From Modestobacter sp. (lineage in GTDB: Bacteria; Actinomycetota; Actinomycetes; Mycobacteriales; Geodermatophilaceae), in the NCBI GenBank assembly GCA_025965635.1, contig JAOPWO010000063.1:1-5692 (forward strand): a DNA stretch of 5,692 bases. Direction: 5' to 3'. The notes beneath the pieces are model-generated. The model had not been told where the DNA came from, made no database searches, and saw nothing but the letters and a program-made list of their open reading frames with translations. Below are positions 1 through 4,721 of the stretch, in pieces. The translations under genes were made by a program, and so were the position numbers. Numbering within the stretch: position 1 is the first letter of the stretch; each line of letters begins with the position of its first letter.

Positions 1-163
1 GGCCGCCGGCGCCTGCTCGCGCAACGCCGCGGCGCTGTTCGTCCCCTGCCACCGGGTGCTGGCCACCGGCGGCGGGCTCGGCGGCTTCCGTTGGGGGACC
101 CCGGTCAAGCGCTGGCTGCTCGACCACGAGGCCGAGCACGCCCCCGTCCCCGTCGAGGCGTAG
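1..163 (+). CDS. O6-alkylguanine-DNA alkyltransferase (methylated-DNA--protein-cysteine methyltransferase), C-terminal fragment
   Basis: Only the last 54 codons, from base 2 to the TAG at 161-163, are in the window; the start lies off the left edge. The frame reads ACSRNAAALF, then VPCHRV, then GGFRWGTPVKRWLL. This is the active-site signature of the DNA alkyltransferase family followed by the conserved end of the C-terminal domain. The cysteine codon at 47-49 would be the nucleophile that takes the alkyl group from O6-alkylguanine irreversibly. The RWG...K..LL arrangement resembles the Ada C-terminal domain as much as Ogt. Because the N-terminal half is missing, I cannot tell a stand-alone Ogt from a fused Ada-type protein, so no symbol is given. 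The tail of about 12 residues after the domain is acidic and histidine-containing, with nothing notable. The next gene starts 54 bases downstream on the same strand. Confidence 0.9.
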   Translation, partial: AAGACSRNAAALFVPCHRVLATGGGLGGFRWGTPVKRWLLDHEAEHAPVPVEA

Positions 164-217
164 GGCGCCGGAGTGGCCTGAGCGGTTTCGTCGGACCCCT
201 GGGGCACCCTGCCGGAC

Positions 218-1360
218 ATGGACGCCGCTTCCCTGCTCCTCGGGCTCCTCCTCGGTGCGTTGCTGGCCACCGCCGTCACCCTCGGGCTGGTGGCGCTGAC
301 CGGCCGCCGCCGTCCCCAGATCGATGCGCTCGAGCCGGTCCACGAGTCGCTCGACCACCTGCACCGCGTGCTGGCCGGGATCGAGCGCGACCGGGCCACC
401 GCCCACGGCGAGCTGCGGGAGCAGGTCGGCACCGTCGGGGAGACCTCGGCGTTGCTGCGCCAGGAGACGGCGGCGTTGGTCACCGCGCTGCGCACCCCGC
501 ACGTGCGCGGACGGTGGGGGGAGGTGCAGCTGCGCCGGGTGGTCGAGGTCGCCGGCCTGGTCGAGCACTGCGACTTCGTCGAGCAGCCCAGCGGCACGAC
601 GGCCGACGGCGCGCGGGTGCGCCCCGACCTGGTGGTCACGCTGTCCGACGGCCGGCAGGTGATCGTCGACGCCAAGGTGCCCTTCGCCGGCTACATCGAG
701 GCGGTGCAGGCCACCGACCAGGCCGTGCGCGCCCAGCGGATCGCCGAGCACGCCCGTCAGCTGCGGACCCACGTCGACGTGCTGGCCGCCCGCCACTACC
801 CCACCGCGTTCGGGTCGGCCGCGCCGTTCACCGTGCTGTTCGTGCCCTCCGACGGGTTCCTCATCACCGCGCTGGAGGCCGAGCCCGCGCTGCTCGAGCA
901 CGGGTTCGCCCGCGACGTGATCATCGCCACCCCGAGCACGCTGCTGGCCCTGTTGCGCACCGTCGCCTACTCCTGGCGGCAGGAGCGCCTGGCCCAGGAC
1001 GCCGCGGCCGTGCTCGAGGTGGGGCGCACGCTGCACGCCCGGCTGGCCACCCTCTCCGGACACCTCACCCGGCTCGGCTCGGCCCTGGGCTCGGCGGTCG
1101 GCCGGTTCAACGACACGGTCGGGTCCTACGAGAGCTCGGTGCTGGTGGCGGCCCGCCGGTTCGACAGCCTCGGCGTCGCCGAGTCACCGGTCCCCACGCC
1201 GGCCGCCGCCGAGGTCACCGTCCGGACGCTGCGGTCGGTGCCCGACGAGCCGGTCCTGCCCGGTCTGCTGCCCGCCGTCCCCGCCCGCCGCGCCGACCCC
1301 GCGGACGGCCGGTACACCGGTGACCAGGTCGAGCCGGGGCGGGACGGCGCCACCGGCTGA
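218..1360 (+). CDS. rmuC: RmuC family DNA recombination protein, membrane-anchored
   Basis: The 380-residue product begins with a hydrophobic helix (about residues 5-28) followed by a basic RRRP stop-transfer patch, so the body should lie in the cytoplasm. Residues 35-90 look like a short coiled coil. The RmuC domain then covers about 90-315. It includes RGRWGE (97-102), RPDLVV (135-140) and DAKVPF (151-156); D137, D151 and K153 fit a PD-(D/E)xK nuclease core. FVPSDGFL (208-215) and ATPSTLLALLRTVAYSW (237-253) are also typical of the family. The last 60 or so residues are proline- and arginine-rich and probably disordered. E. coli RmuC is longer (about 475 residues), mostly because of a longer coiled coil. 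The family limits DNA inversions and short-repeat recombination in E. coli; its enzymology is poorly established. The ATG at 218 puts the membrane helix right at the N-terminus. Its ribosome site is weak (GGGG about 13 bases upstream). The family call is secure; nuclease activity is inferred. Confidence 0.93.
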   Translation: MDAASLLLGLLLGALLATAVTLGLVALTGRRRPQIDALEPVHESLDHLHRVLAGIERDRATAHGELREQVGTVGETSALLRQETAALVTALRTPHVRGRWGEVQLRRVVEVAGLVEHCDFVEQPSGTTADGARVRPDLVVTLSDGRQVIVDAKVPFAGYIEAVQATDQAVRAQRIAEHARQLRTHVDVLAARHYPTAFGSAAPFTVLFVPSDGFLITALEAEPALLEHGFARDVIIATPSTLLALLRTVAYSWRQERLAQDAAAVLEVGRTLHARLATLSGHLTRLGSALGSAVGRFNDTVGSYESSVLVAARRFDSLGVAESPVPTPAAAEVTVRTLRSVPDEPVLPGLLPAVPARRADPADGRYTGDQVEPGRDGATG

Positions 1361-1390
1361 CCCGGCGGACCGCTCACCACCTACCCGTGT

Positions 1391-1406
1391 GGTGCGCCCG
1401 CGCACC
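1391..1406 (+). terminator. Small GC-rich hairpin after rmuC
   Basis: GGTGCG (1391-1396) pairs perfectly with CGCACC (1401-1406) around a CCCG loop, 30 bases after the rmuC stop. There is no T-run behind it. Many actinobacterial terminators lack a U-tract, but a 6-bp stem is common by chance in DNA this GC-rich, so the terminator role is a guess. Confidence 0.3.
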
Positions 1407-1513
1407 GGCGTGCTCCCTGGGACAGGTGGGGCTCACCGCCACACATTGCGCCACCAGTCGGCGCCGACACCGGCGAGTTCTGTCCCACCACTCCCGGCAG
1501 CGACAGCGTCTAC

Positions 1514-1540
1514 TCGGACCGGGCCGTTACCGTGGTCCGA
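1514..1540 (+). promoter_or_regulatory. Candidate promoter -10 within an operator-like inverted repeat
   Basis: TCGGACC (1514-1520) and GGTCCGA (1534-1540) are perfect 7-base inverted arms whose centres lie 20 bases apart, about two helical turns. Between them is TACCGT (1528-1533), a match to the actinobacterial TAnnnT -10 consensus and the only such match on this strand of the spacer. A start point near 1540 would give a leader of about 88 bases before the ATG at 1628. No good TTGAC-like -35 is visible 16-18 bases upstream. A second 6-base pair of arms, GCCGTT (1523-1528) and AACGGC (1540-1545), overlaps the first. This could be a repressor site over a promoter or a chance GC-rich repeat. 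Confidence 0.3.
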
Positions 1541-1616
1541 ACGGCGGCGAGTCGCGACTCCCCGCCGTCGACGAGGAGGTGCACCATCGCTCCGAGTACT
1601 GCTGTCGATGCTGGGC

Positions 1617-1622
1617 GGGAGG
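1617..1622 (+). promoter_or_regulatory. Ribosome binding site that decides the start at 1628
   Basis: GGGAGG is followed by a 5-base spacer and then ATG. It is one of only two strong Shine-Dalgarno matches next to a plausible start in the window, and it supports 1628 over the upstream GTG at 1532. Confidence 0.6.
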
Positions 1623-1627
1623 ACGCC

Positions 1628-2293
1628 ATGCGCGCAGAGCGCAGCGATGCCGGCTCGGCTCAGAGCCGCGGCTACCCGTCCCCCCGGGCGGGAGGCAGCG
1701 CACCGCGCAGCCGGCCGTCCGACCGGGACCGTCCGGCCGCGGGCCGCCGTGTCCCGCCCCCGGCCGTCCGCAACGAGCGCGACGACGACTGGGGCTACGA
1801 CAAGCAGCGCCCCGACAGCCGGCGCCCCCCGACCCCGGAGCGCGTTCCCGAGCGGGCCCCGGACCGTCGTCCTGCCGCGCCCGCCGGCGCACCGCGGGTC
1901 GATCGCGCCGCTGCACCGGCCAGCCGCGAGGTGCCCTCGGGTCCGTGGTTGCGCGGGTCCGTCGTCGTCCTGGGCATGTTCCTGGTGACCCTCGCGGCCG
2001 CCGCCGTGGACTCCTACATGGGAGTCGGGCTGGGCATCATCACGCTGATCGCCTTGCTGCTGTCCTCCGCGGCGGCCTGCCTGCTGGTCCGGCGGCGTGA
2101 CCTGTTCAGCGTGGTCGTCGCCCCGCCGCTGGTGTTCCTCGGCGTGGTGGTGGTCAACATCGTCCTGGCCCCGTCGGTGACCTTCAGCCTGCCGACCATC
2201 GCCACCCTGCTGATCCGCGGCTTCCCGGCCATGGGGCTCGCGGTCGGCGTCGCGTTCCTGCTCTCCATCGGCCGGCTCATCGCCCGTCGCTGA
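1628..2293 (+). CDS. DUF6542-type four-helix membrane protein
   Basis: The product has 221 residues from the chosen start. Residues 1-105 are low-complexity, rich in Arg, Pro, Asp and Ala, and surely disordered. Four hydrophobic segments follow: about 108-127, 129-152, 159-180 and 198-216. A basic VRRRD lies between the second and third, and the protein ends in ARR. The membrane part resembles DUF6542 proteins of actinobacteria, which often sit beside ispH; that number is from memory. No catalytic motif is visible and no function is known to me. I chose ATG 1628 because GGGAGG (1617-1622) lies 5 bases before it. The frame is open back to a GTG at 1532, but that has no ribosome site, and the stretch between has many T-ending codons unlike a gene here. 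An in-frame ATC at 1586 behind GAGGAGG is discussed in the findings. The gene converges on ispH. Confidence 0.8.
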   Translation: MRAERSDAGSAQSRGYPSPRAGGSAPRSRPSDRDRPAAGRRVPPPAVRNERDDDWGYDKQRPDSRRPPTPERVPERAPDRRPAAPAGAPRVDRAAAPASREVPSGPWLRGSVVVLGMFLVTLAAAAVDSYMGVGLGIITLIALLLSSAAACLLVRRRDLFSVVVAPPLVFLGVVVVNIVLAPSVTFSLPTIATLLIRGFPAMGLAVGVAFLLSIGRLIARR

Positions 2294-2297
2294 CCGG

Positions 2298-2327
2298 CCG
2301 AGCGCGCGGAACCTCGCGCCTGCTCGG
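2298..2327 (+). terminator. Hairpin directly after the DUF6542-type gene
   Basis: CCGAGC-GCGCG (2298-2308) pairs with CGCGC (2315-2319) and GCTCGG (2322-2327), with a GAACCT loop and a two-base CT bulge on the 3' side. This gives 11 base pairs, nearly all G-C, starting 5 bases after the stop codon. No T-run follows. Position and strength suggest a terminator or 3'-end protector for the upstream gene. Confidence 0.55.
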
Positions 2328-2345
2328 GCGGACCAGCGGAACGCT

Positions 2346-2390
2346 CGGCGCAGCCGGATCGGAGCACCCGACCCGGCGCAGCCGGGTCGG
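2346..2390 (+). repeat. Imperfect 17-base direct repeat overlapping the terminator hairpin
   Basis: CGGCGCAGCCGGATCGG (2346-2362) recurs as CGGCGCAGCCGGGTCGG (2374-2390), 16 of 17 identical, with a 28-base period. The second copy forms the loop and part of the 3' arm of the 18-bp hairpin. The first copy lets 2353-2362 pair with 2368-2377 (9 of 10 positions) as an alternative fold. Confidence 0.7.
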
Positions 2391-2398
2391 GTGCTCCG
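2360..2398. terminator. Strong bidirectional terminator-like hairpin between convergent genes
   Basis: Bases 2360-2377 are the exact reverse complement of 2381-2398, giving an uninterrupted 18-bp stem with a GCA loop. One arm contains GAGCACCCGACCCGGC. The stem ends 4 bases from the ispH stop on the minus strand and lies about 67 bases after the DUF6542 gene stop on the plus strand. A perfect inverted repeat works on both strands, which fits a shared terminator for two converging genes. There is no poly-T on either side, as is usual for high-GC actinobacterial hairpin terminators. Confidence 0.8.
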
Positions 2399-2402
2399 GA
2401 CG

Positions 2403-3377
2403 CTACGAGTTGTCGACCACCTGCAGCGCGATGCGCTGCTGCTTGAGCTCGTGCGGGAGTGCGAACACCAGGCGCTCCTCGGCGGCCTTCACCGTCTCCA
2501 CGTCCGGGTAGCCCCGGGCCGCCAGCCAGTCGAGGACCTCGGACACCAGGATCTCCGGCACGGACGCGCCACTGGTGACCCCGACCGTCCCGACACCCGC
2601 CAGCCACGCCTCGTCGATCTCGCTGGCGAAGTCGACCAGGTGCGAGTCGCGGGCGCCGGCCTCCAGCGCCACCTCGACCAGCCGCACGGAGTTCGACGAG
2701 TTGGTCGACCCCACCACCAGCACCAGGTCGCAGTCGCCGGCCATCTGCTTGACGGCCTGCTGCCGGTTCTGGGTGGCGTAGCAGATGTCGTCGCTCGGTG
2801 GCGCCTGCAGCGCGGGGAAGCGGCCCTTGAGCGCGTCGACGGTGGCCAGCGTCTCGTCCACGGACAGCGTGGTCTGGGAGAGCCAGACGACCTTCTCCGG
2901 GTCACGGACCTGCACGTTCGCCACGTCCTCCGCGCCGTCGACGAGCTGGATGTGCTGGGGCGCCTCACCCGAGGTGCCCTCGACCTCCTCGTGGCCGCGG
3001 TGGCCGATGAGCAGGATGTCGAAGTCGTCCTTGGCGAAGCGCTTGGCCTCCTGGTGCACCTTGCTCACCAGCGGGCAGGTGGCGTCGATCGTCGTCAGCG
3101 AGCGCTGCTGCGCCTCGGCCTTGACCGCCGGGGAGACGCCGTGCGCGCTGAACACGACGACCGCGCCCTCGGGGACCTCGTCGGTCTCCTCGACGAAGAC
3201 CGCGCCGCGACGCTCCAGGGTGGCGACGACGTGCTTGTTGTGGACGATCTGCTTGCGCACGTAGACCGGCGCACCGTGGATCTCCAGGGCGCGCTCCACG
3301 GCCACGACCGCACGGTCCACGCCGGCGCAGTAGCCCCGGGGGTCGGCGAGCAGGACGCGTCCGCGGGGTTCAGCCAT
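2403..3377 (-). CDS. ispH: 4-hydroxy-3-methylbut-2-enyl diphosphate reductase (IspH/LytB)
   Basis: IspH catalyses the last step of the MEP pathway: reduction of HMBPP to IPP and DMAPP using a [4Fe-4S] cluster in the cytoplasm. The 324-residue product has the usual family length and all key elements. The three cluster cysteines are C17 (PRGYCAGV), C101 (DATCPLV) and C199 (DDICYATQNRQ). Substrate-binding histidines are H46 or H49 (HNKHVV), H79 (SAHGVSP) and H129 (GHRGHEEVEG). E131 in the same motif matches the catalytic glutamate. SQTTLS (167-172), GSTNSSNSVRL (223-233) and TSGASVPE (268-275) complete the diphosphate-binding set. The frame stays open well upstream, but the family begins just before LLADPRGYCAGV, so the ATG at 3377 is the natural start. 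It has almost no ribosome site, and a -10-like hexamer 6 bases upstream suggests a leaderless mRNA. It is convergent with the DUF6542 gene and divergent from the lipid-droplet gene. Confidence 0.97.
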   Translation of the reverse strand: MAEPRGRVLLADPRGYCAGVDRAVVAVERALEIHGAPVYVRKQIVHNKHVVATLERRGAVFVEETDEVPEGAVVVFSAHGVSPAVKAEAQQRSLTTIDATCPLVSKVHQEAKRFAKDDFDILLIGHRGHEEVEGTSGEAPQHIQLVDGAEDVANVQVRDPEKVVWLSQTTLSVDETLATVDALKGRFPALQAPPSDDICYATQNRQQAVKQMAGDCDLVLVVGSTNSSNSVRLVEVALEAGARDSHLVDFASEIDEAWLAGVGTVGVTSGASVPEILVSEVLDWLAARGYPDVETVKAAEERLVFALPHELKQQRIALQVVDNS

Positions 3378-3524
3378 GACCCCATGGTATGTGGGCGGGG
3401 CCAGCGGGCGGTCGGACGGGACGAGGGCCACTGTCGCCGGCCGCAGGCCCCCGTTCGGGTGGCTCCGGCCGCTCGCCGGACCGGTCGGGCTGCCAGGCGG
3501 AGCGGCGTGCGGCACGCTGGGGGC
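3378..3524. other. Divergent intergenic region between ispH and the lipid-droplet gene
   Basis: These 147 bases must hold promoters for both directions. Apart from the ispH -10 candidate there is little to see. There is no TAnnnT in the plus direction, so the promoter of the rightward gene is not recognisable. A weak hairpin, CCGGC (3465-3469) with GCCGG (3475-3479), is within chance expectation for this base composition. Confidence 0.5.
3384..3389 (-). promoter_or_regulatory. Candidate -10 element of a leaderless ispH promoter
   Basis: Read on the minus strand, TACCAT (3389 to 3384) matches TAnnnT. It is followed by GGGGTC and then the ATG of ispH at 3377. Transcription starting 7 bases after the -10 would begin exactly at the A of the ATG, the classic arrangement of leaderless actinobacterial genes. 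No clear TTGACA-like -35 is visible at the expected distance; CCGACC, about 20 bases upstream, is the nearest. This is inferred from position only. Confidence 0.45.
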
Positions 3525-4616
3525 ATGGCTCGAGAGATCCCCGAGGCCGTCCGCGCTGCCGCCGGACTGGTCGCCACCGTGCTCGATGAGGCCCGCAAGC
3601 TCCCCGGGGAGCTCCCGCACCTACCGGTGCGCCTGCTCGGACTGGCGATGCAGGGCTCCCTGCGGCTGCAGCAGCAGTACTCCGGGCTGGTGGCCCGCGG
3701 CGACGAGGTGTTCACCGGGCTGTGGGGCGACGCCGAGCCCGGCCTGGCCACCTTCGACGAGGACCTGCCGGAGCCCGCGCCGCCGACCGCCAACCGCAGC
3801 TCGCCCTTCGACCGGGCCCCCGCGCCCGAGGCGGCGCCGGTCGAGGACATCGTGACCGTGGCCGACGTCGGCGACGTGACCGGCGACCCGGCGGACCTCA
3901 CAGTCGAGCTGACCGACGAGATCGCCGACCTGTCCGGGACGAGCGAGCTCGCCGACATCGCCGACCTCGCCGCGGCCGCCGCCGAGGACGCCGCCGAGGA
4001 CGCCGGCCGGGGTGCCGAGGACGGCGAGCCGCTGGCCGACGTCCTGGCCTTCGAGACGATCGCCGGGAACGGCGACGAGATCACCGACGCGCAGGCCGCC
4101 GCGCTCCCGGCGGACCCGCCGGCCGACGTCGTGACCAAGGCCGTGGACGAGCTCGCCGAGGAGGTCGACGCCGAGCTGGCCGTCGAGCTGCCGGAGTCGG
4201 TCTCCGACGAGGCCGCCGACGACCTGGCCGCCGACACGGTGGCCACCGCGGCCGACGCCGAGGTCGCCGCCGACTCGGCCACGGACGAGTCCGTGGACGG
4301 CGCGCCCGGCAGCGTCCCGGACGGGTCGACCGTGCGCGACCTCGGTCTGCTGGGCACCGCCGACGCGACCGGCCCGGATGTCGAGATCCCCGACCTCGGC
4401 CTGGAGGACACCGGACCGGCCGCCGACGCGGCACCCACCGCCCCGGTCCCGGGCTACGACGGGTTCAGCATCCCGGCGCTGCGCGGGCACCTGCGCGGCT
4501 ACACCGCGGAGACGGTCGCCGACCTGCTCGACTACGAGCGCGCCCACCAGGCACGGCCGCCGTACGTGACGCTGCTGCAGAACCGGCTGGAGAAGCTCAG
4601 CGCCGACCGAGGCTGA
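3525..4616 (+). CDS. Lipid droplet-associated protein, Rv1109c-like
   Basis: The 363-residue product has three parts. Residues 1-82 form an amphipathic helical domain ending in LATFDEDLP (74-82). With the DEARKLPGELPHLPVRLLG stretch, this resembles the mycobacterial lipid droplet-associated protein Rv1109c, which also lies between ispH and xseA. Residues 100-305 are a low-complexity Asp/Glu/Ala linker: I count 55 acidic and only 3 basic residues in 101-300, and it should be disordered. Residues 311-363 form a small helical domain (FSIPALRGHLRGYT...LLDYERAHQARPPYVTLLQNRL) of a type seen at the C-terminus of other actinobacterial proteins; I believe it is the DUF8129 type. The protein has no cysteine, signal peptide or true membrane helix, so membrane or droplet binding would be through the N-terminal amphipathic helices. 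The ATG at 3525 starts the conserved domain; GGGGG directly before it is too close to be a good ribosome site. Function beyond lipid association is unknown. Confidence 0.8.
   Translation: MAREIPEAVRAAAGLVATVLDEARKLPGELPHLPVRLLGLAMQGSLRLQQQYSGLVARGDEVFTGLWGDAEPGLATFDEDLPEPAPPTANRSSPFDRAPAPEAAPVEDIVTVADVGDVTGDPADLTVELTDEIADLSGTSELADIADLAAAAAEDAAEDAGRGAEDGEPLADVLAFETIAGNGDEITDAQAAALPADPPADVVTKAVDELAEEVDAELAVELPESVSDEAADDLAADTVATAADAEVAADSATDESVDGAPGSVPDGSTVRDLGLLGTADATGPDVEIPDLGLEDTGPAADAAPTAPVPGYDGFSIPALRGHLRGYTAETVADLLDYERAHQARPPYVTLLQNRLEKLSADRG
3978..4001 (+). repeat. Tandem 12-base repeat inside the acidic linker
   Basis: GCCGCCGAGGAC occurs twice back to back (3978-3989, 3990-4001), encoding AAED-AAED. 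Just upstream, GCCGACATC (3951-3959) and GCCGACCTC (3960-3968) form a near-identical 9-base pair encoding ADI-ADL. These in-frame units suggest that the linker grew by slippage. Confidence 0.75.
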
Positions 4617-4623
4617 CGAAGGA

Positions 4624-4672
4624 CCTCGTGCCCCCCACCGCTCGCCGGCCCGCGACGGGGCCCCGCACGAGG
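4624..4672 (+). terminator. Long-loop inverted repeat after the lipid-droplet gene
   Basis: CCTCGTGC (4624-4631) and GCACGAGG (4665-4672) are perfect 8-base inverted arms, 7 bases after the stop codon, with 33 bases between them. Inside, the C-run at 4631-4636 can also pair with GGGG at 4657-4660. It could act as a terminator or mRNA-end structure between this gene and xseA. No T-run is present. Confidence 0.4.
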
Positions 4673-4687
4673 ACCATCAGCCCGACC

Positions 4688-4706
4688 CGAGCGCGCGCAG
4701 CGCTCG
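4688..4706 (+). promoter_or_regulatory. Hairpin just upstream of the xseA start
   Basis: CGAGCGC (4688-4694) pairs with GCGCTCG (4700-4706) around a GCGCA loop, ending 15 bases before the GTG of xseA. It sits where a ribosome site might be hidden or a transcript ended. Whether it acts as terminator, attenuator or nothing cannot be told from the sequence. Confidence 0.4.
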
Positions 4707-4721
4707 TGACACCCTCGACGG

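Larger units (their letters stand above)
1361..1627. other. Non-coding spacer between rmuC and the DUF6542-type gene
   Basis: No convincing gene lies in these 267 bases. Open frames crossing it are rich in Cys and Arg and have no family resemblance. The stretch is visibly less GC-rich than the flanking genes (for example around 1440-1450 and 1586-1612), as expected for a control region. It holds a GC-rich hairpin near the rmuC end, an inverted repeat around a -10-like hexamer near 1528, and two Shine-Dalgarno-like sequences (1573-1579 and 1617-1622). It probably carries the end of the rmuC transcript and the promoter and leader of the next gene. Confidence 0.6.

Noticed and set aside
91..1323. 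A 410-codon open frame over rmuC in another plus frame
   Set aside because: The translation is Arg/Pro/Gly-rich low-complexity sequence with no family resemblance. It is the usual shadow of a high-GC gene, and rmuC in frame 218-1360 is clearly the real one.
1532..1627. N-terminal extension of the DUF6542-type protein from the GTG at 1532
   Set aside because: No Shine-Dalgarno sequence, codons unlike the genome's bias, and the GTG overlaps the candidate -10 element.
1387..2100. A Cys/Arg-rich open frame through the rmuC-DUF6542 spacer, possibly a small gene
   Set aside because: No recognisable motif, no good ribosome site at its start. It continues out of frame into the membrane-protein gene, so it is most likely chance.
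3465..3479. Small hairpin CCGGC/GCCGG in the divergent spacer as a regulatory site
   Set aside because: Five-base G/C arms are expected many times by chance in this window.
3378..3620. Upstream extension of ispH to the end of its open frame near 3620
   Set aside because: The extra residues do not belong to the IspH family, and the extension would overlap the divergent lipid-droplet gene.
3095..4438. A 447-codon minus-strand open frame spanning the ispH 5' end and the lipid-droplet gene
   Set aside because: Serine/alanine-rich antisense translation of the acidic linker. It overlaps two well-supported genes and shows no domain. Long antisense frames are expected at this GC content.
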